Assembly: GCF_014502795.1 (NCBI RefSeq)
Contig: NZ_JACVHF010000014.1
Coordinates: 1 to 64,000, forward strand
DNA from: Heliobacterium chlorum
GTDB taxonomy: Bacteria; Bacillota; Desulfitobacteriia; Heliobacteriales; Heliobacteriaceae
Direction: 5' to 3'
Length of the DNA: 64,000 nt
The position numbers and the translations under genes were made by a program. A model generated the notes under the pieces. The model saw nothing but the letters and a program-made list of their open reading frames with translations. It was not told the DNA's origin and did not search any database. This document shows positions 1-10,569 of the stretch, one piece after another (the first letter of the stretch is position 1; the number at the start of each line of letters is the position of its first letter).

Positions 1-343
<343 letters not shown>

Positions 344-501
344 AATGTAGATAAGCTTGAGTCAAGCTCTCATTAATGAAATCATTGTCCGTCCCGTTTG
401 CACGGGCCAAATTAACTTTGGTTTCGCACGCTTTTGCTTTAACAACTGTTTGATTTTCAAGGACCAAAGTTTCGCGCCGTAACAACCGGCGACAGTGATA
501 A

Positions 502-530
502 AGTATAGCACCACTTAATCGCTTTGGCAA
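502..530 (-). promoter_or_regulatory. rRNA operon promoter P2
   Basis: On the minus strand a -35 element TTGCCA (525-530) and a -10 element TATACT (502-507) are separated by exactly 17 bp. It lies about 160 bp upstream of the 16S 5' end and downstream of P1. Tandem promoters are usual for rRNA operons. Confidence 0.75.
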
Positions 531-582
531 GAGCTTTTTTCTACCATTTTCACTGGCAGTATTTCTCTTTGGCGCGAAACTT

Positions 583-611
583 ATACTAGCACTAGTTTCT
601 GAAAAGGTCAA
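583..611 (-). promoter_or_regulatory. rRNA operon promoter P1
   Basis: On the minus strand TTGACC (606-611) and TAGTAT (583-588) are separated by 17 bp. The sequence further upstream is T/A-rich and runs into the 3' end of the ABC permease gene at 637. The approximately 290-bp stretch between that gene and the 16S gene holds these two promoters and the rRNA leader, and I see no protein gene in it. Confidence 0.75.
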
Positions 612-636
612 TAGTTTTTTCGACTTTTCCTCTGGT

Positions 637-1803
637 TCAATTTAATTTTAGCAATTTCCCTTTCTCCCGTTGCCTCTTCCATACTCCAATGCTCAACATG
701 ATACCGATGAGACCGATGCCGTAGAGTGCTGCCATTTCTTTAGGCACTGCCGTTAAAGAAGCACCTTTTATACCAACGATTCGGAAGGCACTTAAAAATT
801 GAGTTAATGGTAGGCAATTAGACAGGCCGACAATCAAGGCCGGCATTTTGCTCAGCGGCCACGTAAATCCGGAGATTAGAAAAGATGGTGCAGCAATCAG
901 TAGCAATATTTGGTTCGCCCGAAGCTCATCAGGAACTAACACCGAGATGAGAGATGCCATGCCGACCAACGCCAACACAAATCCGAGAGCAACACAAAAA
1001 AGCTCTAATCCGCTTCCACGTACTCCAATTCCGGTCGTCACGTTGGCCAATAAGATCAGGAAGAATATATTTAGCAGGCTGATCGTGAAATAGGGGATGA
1101 TTTTTCCCAAGACTACCCTGTTCGCAGAAATTCCTGATGCGACCAAAATCATGTTCGTTCCCTTATCTTTTTCCCGGCAAAAGGAACCGGCCATGGTCGT
1201 CAACAACACTTGCTGCAGTACCGTCGATACAAGGCCAAAGAGCAGAAAGATGCGATAGTTATAAGTGGGGTTATAGCCAATCCGAATCGTCGAGTTGATC
1301 GGCTGTAGGATAGACATGGCTTTCACTGGTACGATGCCGTTGGCTTCCATCAACCGCAGACTTACCCCGGCTGATAAGGTTTGGAGCACCTGGGTAGCTC
1401 CCTTGGTCGCGCCGTTAGAGATCAGCATATTTGTTCCGTCGACGAGTGTCATCACCGTCGTGGGCCGTCCATCTTTCACATCTCGGTTAAAGTGTTCCGG
1501 AATGATGACGGCCACGTCTGTTTTTCCTTCTTGAAGCCGTTTTTCTGCTTCTTCATAGGAATCGACCAACCCTTGATAGGAGAACAATTCCGATTGGCCA
1601 AATTCATTGATCAGTTCGCGACTCAAGGAACTATGATCTTGGTCCACAATGACTAGGGTCATGTCGGTCACCCGCTGACCTGTATACATATAGGCAAAGA
1701 GGACGAATGTCACCAGCGGTGCTAGGAAAAGTAAGAAGATGGTCCGTTTGTCCCGCAGGATATGGATGAATTCCTTGGTGGCCATCAGCAAAATCAGCTG
1801 CAT
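637..1803 (-). CDS. ABC-2 type transporter permease
   Basis: This is the membrane-spanning subunit of an ABC exporter. One hydrophobic segment lies at residues 15-40, followed by an extracytoplasmic domain of roughly 150 residues, then five further membrane segments towards the C-terminus (from about residue 180). This is the ABC2_membrane_3 layout seen in YbhS/YbhR-type exporters. The start ATG at 1803 was chosen over upstream codons because GGAGGTG sits 6 nt before it; the frame then begins MQLILLMATKEF. It overlaps the ATPase gene by 10 nt, so the two are translationally coupled. With the HlyD-like protein upstream it forms a three-gene efflux operon under a TetR-type operator. The substrate is not known; drugs or other hydrophobic compounds are an inference. 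Confidence 0.88.
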   Translation of the reverse strand: MQLILLMATKEFIHILRDKRTIFLLFLAPLVTFVLFAYMYTGQRVTDMTLVIVDQDHSSLSRELINEFGQSELFSYQGLVDSYEEAEKRLQEGKTDVAVIIPEHFNRDVKDGRPTTVMTLVDGTNMLISNGATKGATQVLQTLSAGVSLRLMEANGIVPVKAMSILQPINSTIRIGYNPTYNYRIFLLFGLVSTVLQQVLLTTMAGSFCREKDKGTNMILVASGISANRVVLGKIIPYFTISLLNIFFLILLANVTTGIGVRGSGLELFCVALGFVLALVGMASLISVLVPDELRANQILLLIAAPSFLISGFTWPLSKMPALIVGLSNCLPLTQFLSAFRIVGIKGASLTAVPKEMAALYGIGLIGIMLSIGVWKRQREKGKLLKLN

Positions 1804-2432
1804 GGTGACACCTCCTTGAACCGCTTCCCTAAATCGATCTGCGTGGTGCAACGGTATATTTCTTCCTTGTTATGGCTGAGAAAAATAATTCCCTTTAGGA
1901 AAGTACCCTCTGCTGCATGTTCTCCTTCGATAACCTTCCAGAATTGCTCCTTGTCTCTTGAAGCCATTTCCCGGGTCGCTTCATCCAGCAATATCAGTTC
2001 AGATTCGGTCACAAGAGACGCCGCCAGTTGCAAAAACATCTTTTCCGTAAAGCTTAATCGGCCCGCTCGTTGTTTTCGGTATTCGCTGAGATAGCAAGCT
2101 TCTATCGACCGATCGATCCGTTCTGCCCGCAATGCCTCCGGTACGGTATAGAGCTCAGCGACAAACTGAATGTTTTCTTCCACCGTTAAATCGGGATAAA
2201 GAAAAAAACGTTCCGGTACAAGACCGATAGTCTGAACAAAACTCAGTACTTCACCGGATAATGGCTGCATCAATCCGGCAGCCACTTGAAAAAACATCCA
2301 ACGGGCATCGCCATCCGGTAAGTATATTCCTGTTAAGCTTCCAGCTTTGATCTCTAAGGAGATATCCCTTAGTACAGGTCTGTTTGGGAGACCGATAGTG
2401 ACCTTTTTGAATTCTAGAACCGTTTTATTCAT
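1794..2432 (-). CDS. Degenerate ABC transporter ATP-binding protein
   Basis: The 212-residue protein has the overall form of an ABC ATPase, with the N-terminal strand pattern EFKKVTIGLPNRPVLRDISL, a Walker B stretch ELILLDEATREM and a switch histidine (IIFLSHN). The Walker A loop is not canonical: where GxxGxGKST is expected the sequence reads YLPDGDARWMFFQV, without the lysine, and the signature motif is LSFTEKM in place of LSGGQ. It is about 20-40 residues shorter than typical family members. It sits between the HlyD-like gene (14 nt gap) and the permease (overlap), so it is retained in the operon. Either it works without hydrolysis, pairs with another ATPase, or is decaying. Confidence 0.82.
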   Translation of the reverse strand: MNKTVLEFKKVTIGLPNRPVLRDISLEIKAGSLTGIYLPDGDARWMFFQVAAGLMQPLSGEVLSFVQTIGLVPERFFLYPDLTVEENIQFVAELYTVPEALRAERIDRSIEACYLSEYRKQRAGRLSFTEKMFLQLAASLVTESELILLDEATREMASRDKEQFWKVIEGEHAAEGTFLKGIIFLSHNKEEIYRCTTQIDLGKRFKEVSPCS

Positions 2433-2446
2433 AGCTGCTGCCCTCC

Positions 2447-3592
2447 TTACTGCGGAGGGGGGTTGTCAATATAGATTCGCGCGGACATGCCGTTTTTCAT
2501 CAGACCGTTGGTATTGGCAAACTCGATCTTGATGCCGAAGGTTTTACGATCAAAGTCTCCTGAATCCTGACTCGCTTTTTTTGTCGCAAAATCGGCACTG
2601 GCGCTGATCCAAGTGAGCTTGCCGATCAAATTTTGTTCGATTCCTTCGATGCGGACGGAAACGTCCTGTCCGATCGTTAACTTAGCCACCTGGTTTTCTG
2701 GAACATTGGCTTTTACCCAAACCGTATCGGTATCGACGATCGTCGCAATCGGCAATCCCGCCGAGATCATTTCCCCGGTCTGTACCATTTTTGCCGTTAC
2801 ATATCCCTTTTGAGGTGCCTTGATGACGGTATTGTCTACCATAGCTTGGGCAGCCTCCACGACAGCTTTCGCTTGGTCGATAGCAGCTTCTTTTAATGGC
2901 ACTTGTGATTTATTGGCAATAGCCAGTTGGACGGTGGCTGCCGCTTGGTCAACTTGGGCTTTGGCACCGTCTATCTGTTCCGGTCTTGTGCCCTCCTCGG
3001 TCAAAGACAGTTTTTCTTGAGCCATTTTCAATGTCGCCTGGGCGGCGTCCATGGCCGATTTGGCGTCATCACGAGTCTTTGCCGGCGCCGCACCACTGTC
3101 AAACAGGGCTTGCGACCGATCGTAATTCAGCTTTGCGTTGTCATAGGCTACTTGCGCCTGCGTTACGGCTGCCCGTAACTGTTCAATCTCCTGGGGACGA
3201 GCGCCATTTTGCAGAGCTTCTAAATTGGCTCGAGCCGCATTGAGAACTGCCTGCGCTTGCGAGATCGACCCTTCTACCGTATCAACCGTCAGTGTACGTC
3301 CCACTTCGGCCTGGGCAAGGGTCGCTTTCGCTTGGTTCAGTTGTTCCATCAGCTCGCGGCTTTCCAACCGGGCGATTACCTGACCTGCTTCGACAAGGTC
3401 ACCTTCTTTGACGAGGACTTCCTGTACTCGTCCAGCGATTTTTGAACCGACCGTCACTTCCGTTCCTTCCACGTACCCTGTGATCGGTTCTTTGCCGTTA
3501 CCGGATCGAGACATCCAGGGAAAAGCGATGAACCCGATCGCCGTCAGCAAAATCACTCCGATGGCAATGACGGCCGTCCGCTTTTTGTCCAT
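2447..3592 (-). CDS. HlyD-family membrane fusion / efflux adaptor protein
   Basis: The 381-residue periplasm-adaptor type protein starts with a membrane anchor (residues 7-26). Then come a lipoyl-like half motif (GYVEGTEVTVGSKIAGRV), a long Ala/Gln-rich alpha-helical hairpin (about residues 75-265), the second lipoyl half (DNTVIKAPQKGYVTAKMV) and a beta-barrel region. This is the YbhG/YhiI HlyD_D23 layout. It is the first gene of the efflux operon with the ABC ATPase and permease. Start ATG 3592 lies after AAAGGGGTG. A strong promoter and a TetR-type palindrome lie directly upstream. In a Gram-positive cell such adaptors link the transporter to the cell wall side; the substrate is unknown. 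Confidence 0.9.
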   Translation of the reverse strand: MDKKRTAVIAIGVILLTAIGFIAFPWMSRSGNGKEPITGYVEGTEVTVGSKIAGRVQEVLVKEGDLVEAGQVIARLESRELMEQLNQAKATLAQAEVGRTLTVDTVEGSISQAQAVLNAARANLEALQNGARPQEIEQLRAAVTQAQVAYDNAKLNYDRSQALFDSGAAPAKTRDDAKSAMDAAQATLKMAQEKLSLTEEGTRPEQIDGAKAQVDQAAATVQLAIANKSQVPLKEAAIDQAKAVVEAAQAMVDNTVIKAPQKGYVTAKMVQTGEMISAGLPIATIVDTDTVWVKANVPENQVAKLTIGQDVSVRIEGIEQNLIGKLTWISASADFATKKASQDSGDFDRKTFGIKIEFANTNGLMKNGMSARIYIDNPPPQ

Positions 3593-3613
3593 GTGATTGC
3601 ACCCCTTTTATGT

Positions 3614-3627
3614 ACTGACCGGTCAGT
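3614..3627. promoter_or_regulatory. TetR-family operator upstream of efflux operon
   Basis: The perfect 14-bp palindrome ACTGACCGGTCAGT is a form often used by TetR-family repressors. It lies between the -10 element of the hlyD promoter (3644-3649) and the hlyD start (3592), so a bound repressor would block transcription. The tetR gene that probably encodes its ligand-responsive repressor is immediately upstream. Confidence 0.82.
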
Positions 3628-3643
3628 CTATTTCCTTATTTTG

Positions 3644-3672
3644 ATTATAGTTCTAGCAATTTTTTTCGTCAA
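3644..3672 (-). promoter_or_regulatory. Promoter of hlyD-ABC efflux operon
   Basis: On the minus strand TTGACG (3667-3672) and TATAAT (3644-3649) are separated by 17 bp, near-perfect sigma-A elements. The transcript would start at about 3637, with the TetR-type palindrome covering positions about +10 to +23. Confidence 0.85.
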
Positions 3673-3683
3673 CCAACAAAAAA

Positions 3684-3724
3684 AGCAGGGAACGCGTTCG
3701 ATTAACACGTTCCCTGCTTTTCTT
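3684..3724 (-). terminator. Intrinsic terminator of tetR
   Basis: Arms AGCAGGGAAC and its complement (3684-3693 and 3709-3718) form a stable hairpin, followed on the minus strand by a run of seven T. The upstream arm overlaps the last codons of tetR. It separates tetR transcription from the efflux promoter 12 bp further on. Confidence 0.85.
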
Positions 3725-4289
3725 CGGGAAGAGACGCACCATACAGATATTGTTGAAATAAGAATTCGGTCAGTTCTTTCCGGTCGATCGGTCTCCCCTG
3801 GAGGATAACCCGCAGGGAGACGATGGAGACCATACCAAAGAGGGATACGGCGGCCCATTCGGCCGGCATCGCTCGCAGTTGCTTATGAGCGATGCCGGCG
3901 TCGATGATTTCCTGGAGCTGATTGAAGTATTTCTGCATGATTTCCCGGAACTGAATCTGACGGTCTGATGTAGACCAGACGCCCTTTAATAAAAGTTGGC
4001 AGAATTCCCGGTTCTGATCGAAAAAAACGATCTGGGCTTCAATAGCTCGGCGCAGTTGTTCCACAGGATCGGCACTTTGGTTTCTCGCCTGCTCTACGTG
4101 CTCAGTCAGTTGACCGACGCCTTCCTCCATGAGAAACCGGATGAGGTCTTCTTTACCGCCGAAATGATAGTAAAGAGTACCTTTGGCCACACCGGAACGT
4201 TCGGCCACTTCATCCATCGTCGCTCGATCAAATCCCTTTTCGGCAAAAACATCGACGGCGCCTTGAAAAATCTGTTTGGCTTTACGCAC
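3702..4289 (-). CDS. TetR/AcrR-family transcriptional repressor
   Basis: The N-terminal helix-turn-helix is typical of the family: AVDVFAEKGFDRATMDEVAERSGVAKGTLYYHFGGKEDL spans residues about 12-50 (two shorter cores: VFAEKGFDRATMDEVAERSG and KGTLYYHFGGKEDL). The C-terminal ligand domain is all-helical, 195 residues in total. The start is GTG 4289, preceded by AGGGA. It follows gyrA by 38 nt with no visible terminator between, so it may be partly read from gyrA. It most likely represses the adjacent hlyD-ABC operon through the palindrome at 3614-3627, and is released by an unknown ligand. Confidence 0.9.
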   Translation of the reverse strand: MRKAKQIFQGAVDVFAEKGFDRATMDEVAERSGVAKGTLYYHFGGKEDLIRFLMEEGVGQLTEHVEQARNQSADPVEQLRRAIEAQIVFFDQNREFCQLLLKGVWSTSDRQIQFREIMQKYFNQLQEIIDAGIAHKQLRAMPAEWAAVSLFGMVSIVSLRVILQGRPIDRKELTEFLFQQYLYGASLPEEKQGTC

Positions 4290-4327
4290 GTCCCTAACCC
4301 CTTTTTCGATAACTCGGCTGTCTTATC

Positions 4328-6772
4328 TTATTCGTCATCTTCCTCGCGCATAGCCACGCGGGCCACGGCGACGACTTTATCGTTGGGGTTGATTTTCATG
4401 ATGCTGACACCTTGAGTCACCCGGCTGAAGCGGCTGATCTCGTCCACGTTGAGGCGAATGATCACGCCTTCCGCCGAGATGACCATGAGCTCGTCGCCAG
4501 GACGAACCACTTTGATGCCAGCCATGAGACCAGTTTTTTGGGTCAAGCGCATGGAGATAATTCCTTTGCCGCCCCGGTGCTGGCTGCGATATTCTTCGAC
4601 GGCGGTCCGTTTGCCCATGCCGCTTTCGGTGATCATGAGCAGATCGATCTTATCGTCGTCTTTGAAGGTTTCCATGGCGACGACAAAATCGTCTTTGGAC
4701 AATTCTATCCCTTTGACGCCACGGGTCGTCCGGCCCATCTCCCGCACATCCCCTTCAGGGAAGCGAACGGCCATGCCGTTACGAGTCGCCAAGAGGATAT
4801 CGCTCTCGCCGTCCGTGAGTTTTACGCCGATCAGTTCGTCACCGTCGTCCAGCGTCAGCGCGATGAGCCCCTCTTTCCGGGACGAATCGTACTGCTGCAA
4901 TACGGTCTTTTTGACGATCCCGTTCCGGGTCGCCGTTAACAGGTACTGATCTTTGCTAAACTCTTTGACCGGAATGACGGCATTCACTTTGTCGTCGCCG
5001 GTGATATTCAGGAGGTTGACGATGGCCGTCCCTTTAGCAGTCCGGGACGCCTCCGGAATTTCGTGGGTTTTCAAGCGATACACTTTCCCCTTGTCGGTGA
5101 AGAACAAGAGATAGTGATGTGTTGTCGTGATAAATAAGAGTTCCACAAAGTCGTCTTCCTTGGTCCCCATGGCGGTGACCCCTTTGCCACCCCGGCGCTG
5201 GGCCTTGTATGTATTGACATGCAGGCGCTTGATATAGCCGTTATGGGTGATGGTGACGACCGCGTCTTCTTCAGCGATAAGATCTTCGATATCGAAGTCA
5301 CCGGCACCCGCGGTAATTTCGGTGCGGCGGACATCGGCAAATTTCGCTTTAATTTCGCCGATCTCTTTTTTGATGATGTCCAGAACCATTTTTTCGGAAT
5401 TCAGTACGGCACGGAAGTACGCGATGCTGTTAAGGAGCGACTGATACTCTTCTTCAATCTTTTCCCGCTCCAATCCGACCAGGCGTTTTAAGCGCATATC
5501 CAGGATAGCCTGAGCTTGTTTTTCGCTAAATCCAAACTCGCCCATCATCTGGGTGCGAGCCACATCTTCCGTTTCAGAGGTACGGATGATCTCGATGATG
5601 CGGTCGATGTTATCGATAGCGATGCGCAAACCTTCGAGGATATGGGCACGAGCTTCGGCTTTTTCCAAGTCATAACGGGTTCGCCGGACGATGACATCTT
5701 TCTGGTGTTCCAGGTAATAGTAGATGATGTCCCGCAGGTTCAACACCTTGGGCACGTTATCCACTAAGGCCAGCATGTTCACACCAAAAGTATCCTGCAT
5801 CTGCGTGTGCTTGTACAACTGGTTAAGCACGACTTGTGGGTTTACATCACGCCGCAGTTCAATGACGATCTGCATACCTTTGCGGTCTGATTCATCCCGC
5901 AGGTCCGTAATGCCGTCGACCCGTTTGTCCCGCACCAGCTCGGCGATGCGCTCCAACAGTTTCGCCTTGTTTACCTGATAGGGGATCTCATGGACCAAGA
6001 TGCGCATCTTGCCGCCGTTCATTTTCTCAATACGGGCCTTGGCACGCATAATCACGGAACCCCGGCCGGTCAGATAGGCTTGACGGATCCCTTCTCGTCC
6101 CATGATGAGTCCACCAGTCGGGAAGTCAGGTCCTTTGATCGATTTCATCAGGTCTTCTGTCGTCACATTCGGATTGTCGATCATCATGAAGACGGCATCG
6201 ACGACTTCGGAAAGGTTATGGGGCGGGATGTTCGTCGCCATCCCGACGGCGATCCCAGATGATCCATTGAGGAGCAGGTTGGGGACTCTTGACGGGAGAA
6301 CGATAGGCTCTTCCCGTTTTTCGTCGTAGTTAGGTTTAAAATCGACGGTGTTTTTCTCGATGTCGGCCAAGAGGTAGCTGGTGAGCCTGGACATGCGCAG
6401 CTCTGTATACCGCATGGCCGCAGCCGGGTCGCCATCGATGGAACCAAAGTTGCCGTGACCATCGACCAGGAGATAGCGGGTGGAAAAATCTTGGGCCATG
6501 CGGACCGTGGCGTCATAAATCGCCGAATCGCCGTGAGGGTGATAACGACCCATAACGTCACCGACAAGACCGGCAGATTTACTATAGGGCTTGTCCGGTG
6601 TCCGTCCCGTTTCATGCAGCGTGTAGATGATGCGCCGGTGAACCGGTTTGAGTCCGTCCCGCACGTCCGGGAGCGCCCGGGATACGATGACGCTCATCGA
6701 ATAATCGAGGAAGGACTTCTTCATTTCGTCTTCGAGTTTTATCGGAACAACTTTACCAATAATATCGGCCAT
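4328..6772 (-). CDS. gyrA: DNA gyrase subunit A
   Basis: GyrA cuts and rejoins DNA in the A2B2 gyrase that introduces negative supercoils. The catalytic tyrosine is Tyr122 in RYTELR. The quinolone-resistance region reads [10 protein letters not shown], with Ser83 and Asp87 in the same positions as in E. coli, which predicts a quinolone-sensitive enzyme. The GyrA box QRRGGKG, needed for DNA wrapping, follows in the C-terminal beta-pinwheel, with a second copy QHRGGKG later. The start chosen is ATG 6772, with GAGGTG 9 nt upstream; a GTG four codons earlier (6784) is the alternative. Length is 814 residues, normal for the family. It is separated from gyrB by icmF, which is unusual. Confidence 0.97.
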   Translation of the reverse strand: MADIIGKVVPIKLEDEMKKSFLDYSMSVIVSRALPDVRDGLKPVHRRIIYTLHETGRTPDKPYSKSAGLVGDVMGRYHPHGDSAIYDATVRMAQDFSTRYLLVDGHGNFGSIDGDPAAAMRYTELRMSRLTSYLLADIEKNTVDFKPNYDEKREEPIVLPSRVPNLLLNGSSGIAVGMATNIPPHNLSEVVDAVFMMIDNPNVTTEDLMKSIKGPDFPTGGLIMGREGIRQAYLTGRGSVIMRAKARIEKMNGGKMRILVHEIPYQVNKAKLLERIAELVRDKRVDGITDLRDESDRKGMQIVIELRRDVNPQVVLNQLYKHTQMQDTFGVNMLALVDNVPKVLNLRDIIYYYLEHQKDVIVRRTRYDLEKAEARAHILEGLRIAIDNIDRIIEIIRTSETEDVARTQMMGEFGFSEKQAQAILDMRLKRLVGLEREKIEEEYQSLLNSIAYFRAVLNSEKMVLDIIKKEIGEIKAKFADVRRTEITAGAGDFDIEDLIAEEDAVVTITHNGYIKRLHVNTYKAQRRGGKGVTAMGTKEDDFVELLFITTTHHYLLFFTDKGKVYRLKTHEIPEASRTAKGTAIVNLLNITGDDKVNAVIPVKEFSKDQYLLTATRNGIVKKTVLQQYDSSRKEGLIALTLDDGDELIGVKLTDGESDILLATRNGMAVRFPEGDVREMGRTTRGVKGIELSKDDFVVAMETFKDDDKIDLLMITESGMGKRTAVEEYRSQHRGGKGIISMRLTQKTGLMAGIKVVRPGDELMVISAEGVIIRLNVDEISRFSRVTQGVSIMKINPNDKVVAVARVAMREEDDE

Positions 6773-6805
6773 GGGTTTATTCACCTCAAAGTATTTCCAC
6801 TAGAC

Positions 6806-6823
6806 CCACCTTACCATTAAGGT
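6806..6823 (-). other. Hairpin in gyrA leader
   Basis: CACCTTA and TAAGGTG form a perfect 7-bp inverted repeat with a 4-nt loop in the gyrA 5' leader, between promoter and ribosome binding site. No T-run follows, so a terminator is unlikely; it may stabilise the message. Confidence 0.45.
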
Positions 6824-6836
6824 GCTCATCTTTACT

Positions 6837-6864
6837 ATTATAACCAATCTTTGTTCATAGTTAA
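6837..6864 (-). promoter_or_regulatory. gyrA promoter
   Basis: On the minus strand TTAACT (6859-6864) and TATAAT (6837-6842) are 16 bp apart. The 240 bp further upstream, up to the icmF terminator, show no gene or other clear signal. Confidence 0.65.
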
Positions 6865-7104
6865 AGTTATGCGCTTGGATGAAGTCCTGCCAAACCCATT
6901 AATTTTCCCTCTAGAAGGGTAAATACCCCGTCGATTTGAATAAGTTCGCTCGCTGCGGAAAAACAGTTTCGGGAATATTCGCCCCATAGAACATCAAGAT
7001 CGCCAATGGCACGAATGTAAAAATTTGCACCCACCTAACAGATAGTTCAAGGATGACAACAGTAATCACATGAATCTGGTTGAAGAATTACATAAAAAAA
7101 TAGG

Positions 7105-7146
7105 CATAAAAAGACCGTCTTGGTGTTTGACTCCAAAGACGGTCCT
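7105..7146 (-). terminator. Intrinsic terminator of icmF
   Basis: Arms GACCGTCTTGG (7113-7123) and CCAAAGACGGTC (7133-7144) form a hairpin followed on the minus strand by TTTTT. It lies about 65 nt after the icmF stop codon and separates icmF from gyrA. Confidence 0.85.
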
Positions 7147-7209
7147 TCACTTTTGTTATAAAAGTTTATTTGGGCCCAAAAATTCAGCCTATAAGGGGCT
7201 GAGTTCCAT

Positions 7210-10200
7210 TTACATGTTCCTGCGATATTTGCCGCCTACTTCGTAAAGAGCAGCTGTAATCTGACCCAGGCTGGCCACTTTGACCGTTTCCATCAATTCG
7301 CTGAAGATGTTGCCACCGTGCCGGGCGACCTGTTTCAGTTTTTCCAGTGCCGCTGGGGCAACGTCTAGGTGTTTTTCATGAAACTGGCGCAATTGTTCAA
7401 TCTGCTGCTGCTTTTCTTCTTCCGTCGCCCGGCTCAGTTCGATTTCATATTCCTCTACACTGGCATTGGGATTGAGGAAACTGTTGACGCCGATGATGGG
7501 CAGCTCGCCGGAATGTTTTTTCATCTCATAGAGCATTGATTCCTCCTGAATCTTGTTGCGTTGATACTGCGTTTCCATGGCACCTAAAACGCCGCCCCGC
7601 TCGCTGAGACGGAGAAACTCTGCCAGCACCGCTTCTTCGACCAAGTCGGTCAACTCTTCAATGATGAAAGCACCTTGCAGCGGATTTTCATTTTTGGCCA
7701 AACCGAATTCCCGGTTGATGATGAGTTGGATCGCCATGGCCCGGCGAACGGAGTTCTCAGTCGGCGTCGTGATTGCTTCGTCATAGGCGTTGGTATGTAA
7801 CGAGTTGCAGTTGTCGTAAATGGCCATCAAGGCTTGTAAGGTCGTGCGAATGTCATTGAAGTCCATCTCCTGGGCATGGAGGGACCGTCCAGACGTTTGA
7901 ATGTGATACTTCAGCTTCTGGCTGCGTTCGTTGCCGTGATATTTGTTTTTCATGACGACAGACCAGATGCGGCGAGCCACTCTGCCCATAACCGTATATT
8001 CTGGGTCGAGACCATTGCTGAAGAAGAAGGATAAGTTGGGCGCAAAGTCGTCGATGAGCATGCCCCGGCTGAGGTACGATTCGACATAGGTGAAACCGTT
8101 GGCTAAGGTGAAGGCCAGTTGGGTGATGGGATTGGCTCCCGCTTCGGCGATGTGGTAGCCAGAGATACTGACCGAATAATAGTTACGGACACGATGTTGG
8201 ATGAAATACTCTTGAATATCGCCCATCATCTTCAAGGCAAATTCCGTCGAGAAGATACAGGTGTTCTGTCCTTGATCCTCTTTCAGAATATCTGCCTGTA
8301 CGGTTCCGCGAACTTTTTGAAGCGTCTCCGCCTGCATGCGACGTCGCTCTTCCTCGCTCGGTCCTCTTCCTTGGGCCTCAGTAAACGCATCGATTTGCTG
8401 GTCAATGGCTGTGTTCAGATACATGGCCAGCAAGATGGGAGCCGGACCGTTGATGGTCATCGAGACGGAAGTACTCGGTGCCAGAAGATCAAATCCGGCA
8501 TAAAGCTTGTTCATATCTTCGATGGTGCAGACGTTGACACCGCTGTTGCCGATTTTTCCATAAATATCGGGGCGAATGTGTGGATCTTCCCCATAGAGAG
8601 TGACACTGTCAAAGGCGGTGCTCAGCCGTTTAGCTGCATCATCTTTGCTAAGGTAATGAAAGCGCCGGTTCGTGCGTTCCGGTGAACCCTCACCGGCAAA
8701 CTGCCGTTTGGGATCTTCCCCTTCCCGCTTGAAGGGAAAGACACCGGAGGTATAGGGGAATTCACCGGGGACGTTTTCCGTTAAAGCCCAGCGCAGGATT
8801 TCTCCCCAGTCTTCGTAATTCGGCAAGGCCACTTTAGGAATGCGGCTGCCCGACAGGGTCGTCGTATACAGTTGGGTGACGATCTCCACATCCCTGACTT
8901 TGTTCACGAGCCGGTCTTTCCGGTAGGTTTCTTTCAGGCAAGACCAATGGCCGATGATTTTTTTGCAGTATGGGTGCAGTTTTTCTTCGTAACGGGCGAT
9001 TTGGCCATCGATCTCTAAGACAGCCGCCGCAGTCAAACTGTCCGAGGCAATGGTGCTATTTATATCGCCCTCTCTATGGCATAAACCTGCTTGGGCTTTA
9101 TTTCCCTGTAGTAAGGCTTCCTTGGCTCCTCGCAACTGATAAAGCTTGCGGGCGACAGCTGTTTGTTCTCGGACAAAAGCTTTATACTCGTGAACGGTGC
9201 TGACGATCTCGGCGAGATAATTGACCCGATCCGCCGGGATAAGGCCGCATTTTTTGGGAACGGTCTCTTTATCGATCGCGAGTTTTTCCCTGTCCACCGA
9301 CCAAGGCAGGCCCGCCCTTTTGGCAACGATGTCCATCAAATGCGCAAAGAAAAGATTCGTCCCGGGATCGTTAAACTGGCTGGCTATGGTGCCGAAAACA
9401 GGGACCTGATCGTCTGACCTATCAAAGGCGTTGTGGCTTCTTCGCCATTGTTTTCGCACGACCCGCAAGGCATCTTCAGCACCACGGCGATCAAACTTGT
9501 TTATGACGATGGCATCGGCATAGTCGATCATATCAATCTTCTCTAATTGCGTAGCGGCGCCGAATTCACTCGTCATCACGTAGAGAGCGATATCGCTCAC
9601 CTCGATGATCTCGTGGTCCCCTTGACCAATCCCCGATGTTTCGACGATGATCATGTCGTAGCCAGCCGCTCGGACCACCGTAATGGCATCTTCAATCGCC
9701 CGGCTGATTTCACTGCGAGATTTGCGCGTCGCCAGGGAACGCATGAAGACTCTCGGGTGGTGAATGCTGTTTAGCCGGATGCGATCACCGAGCAAGGCCC
9801 CACCCGTTTTTAATTTTGTCGGGTCGACCGAAAGGATGGCCAGTCGTTTTTCTGGATACTGTTCGAGATATCTCCGGACAATTTCATCGGTGATAGAGCT
9901 TTTGCCGGCTCCGCCTGTGCCGGTGATGCCGATGATAGGCGCTTTGCGGCAGTTCTCTCGCAAATTTGCAAAAAGAGAGGCAACTTGGCTGTCCTGATCG
10001 TCGATATTCTGCTCTGCCCTGGTGATCCAGCGAGCTATTGTTAAATTGTCTGTATTCTCAGATATCACTTTTGCCTCTAACCTGTTTCCTTCGGCGATGG
10101 TGGAGAAATCAGATCGCTCGATACAGTAGTTGATCATCCCTTGAAGTCCCATGCGCCGCCCATCTTCCGGCGAAAAGAGTTTACAGATACCGTATGCTTC

Positions 10201-10536
10201 AAGCTCACCTATCTCCCAGGGAACGATGACACCGCCACCGCCACCAAACACGCGAATATGATCAGCACCACGTTCTTTCAAGAGGTCGATCATGTACTTG
10301 AAGAACTCTAAATGTCCCCCTTGGTAAGAGGTGACAGCGATCGCTTGTGCATCTTCCTGAATGGCTGCGTTAACGATTTCTTCGACGGAGCGGTTGTGAC
10401 CGAGATGGATCACCTCAACACCGCTCGATTGCAGGAGGCGGCGCATGATGTTGATCGTCGCATCATGGCCATCAAAGAGGCTGGTAGCGGTTACAAAACG
10501 AACGTGATGGCGGGGACGGTATACCGATTGGTCCAT
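7210..10536 (-). CDS. icmF: Fused isobutyryl-CoA mutase IcmF (mutase plus G-protein chaperone)
   Basis: IcmF interconverts isobutyryl-CoA and n-butyryl-CoA, and in some species isovaleryl-CoA and pivalyl-CoA, using adenosylcobalamin. Three parts are visible: an N-terminal B12 domain with the base-off ligand motif DGHD (His24) and a GGGGG loop; a MeaB-like G-protein chaperone with P-loop [12 protein letters not shown] (residues 203-214) and NKFD; and a C-terminal mutase barrel containing IPYTSG-like [21 protein letters not shown] and [10 protein letters not shown]. The domain order is that of the IcmF family and not of two-subunit methylmalonyl-CoA mutase. Length is 1108 residues. ATG 10536 follows AGGAG by 11 nt; GTG 10548 is also possible. 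Its position between gyrB and gyrA is unusual. No B12 riboswitch was recognised upstream. Confidence 0.95.
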   Translation of the reverse strand: MDQSVYRPRHHVRFVTATSLFDGHDATINIMRRLLQSSGVEVIHLGHNRSVEEIVNAAIQEDAQAIAVTSYQGGHLEFFKYMIDLLKERGADHIRVFGGGGGVIVPWEIGELEAYGICKLFSPEDGRRMGLQGMINYCIERSDFSTIAEGNRLEAKVISENTDNLTIARWITRAEQNIDDQDSQVASLFANLRENCRKAPIIGITGTGGAGKSSITDEIVRRYLEQYPEKRLAILSVDPTKLKTGGALLGDRIRLNSIHHPRVFMRSLATRKSRSEISRAIEDAITVVRAAGYDMIIVETSGIGQGDHEIIEVSDIALYVMTSEFGAATQLEKIDMIDYADAIVINKFDRRGAEDALRVVRKQWRRSHNAFDRSDDQVPVFGTIASQFNDPGTNLFFAHLMDIVAKRAGLPWSVDREKLAIDKETVPKKCGLIPADRVNYLAEIVSTVHEYKAFVREQTAVARKLYQLRGAKEALLQGNKAQAGLCHREGDINSTIASDSLTAAAVLEIDGQIARYEEKLHPYCKKIIGHWSCLKETYRKDRLVNKVRDVEIVTQLYTTTLSGSRIPKVALPNYEDWGEILRWALTENVPGEFPYTSGVFPFKREGEDPKRQFAGEGSPERTNRRFHYLSKDDAAKRLSTAFDSVTLYGEDPHIRPDIYGKIGNSGVNVCTIEDMNKLYAGFDLLAPSTSVSMTINGPAPILLAMYLNTAIDQQIDAFTEAQGRGPSEEERRRMQAETLQKVRGTVQADILKEDQGQNTCIFSTEFALKMMGDIQEYFIQHRVRNYYSVSISGYHIAEAGANPITQLAFTLANGFTYVESYLSRGMLIDDFAPNLSFFFSNGLDPEYTVMGRVARRIWSVVMKNKYHGNERSQKLKYHIQTSGRSLHAQEMDFNDIRTTLQALMAIYDNCNSLHTNAYDEAITTPTENSVRRAMAIQLIINREFGLAKNENPLQGAFIIEELTDLVEEAVLAEFLRLSERGGVLGAMETQYQRNKIQEESMLYEMKKHSGELPIIGVNSFLNPNASVEEYEIELSRATEEEKQQQIEQLRQFHEKHLDVAPAALEKLKQVARHGGNIFSELMETVKVASLGQITAALYEVGGKYRRNM

Positions 10537-10569
10537 ACTATTTTTCACTCCTGTTCTGATTATTAGGAA

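Noticed and set aside
7062-7190. Plus-strand short frame before icmF terminator
   Set aside because: No ribosome binding site and it runs through the terminator hairpin.
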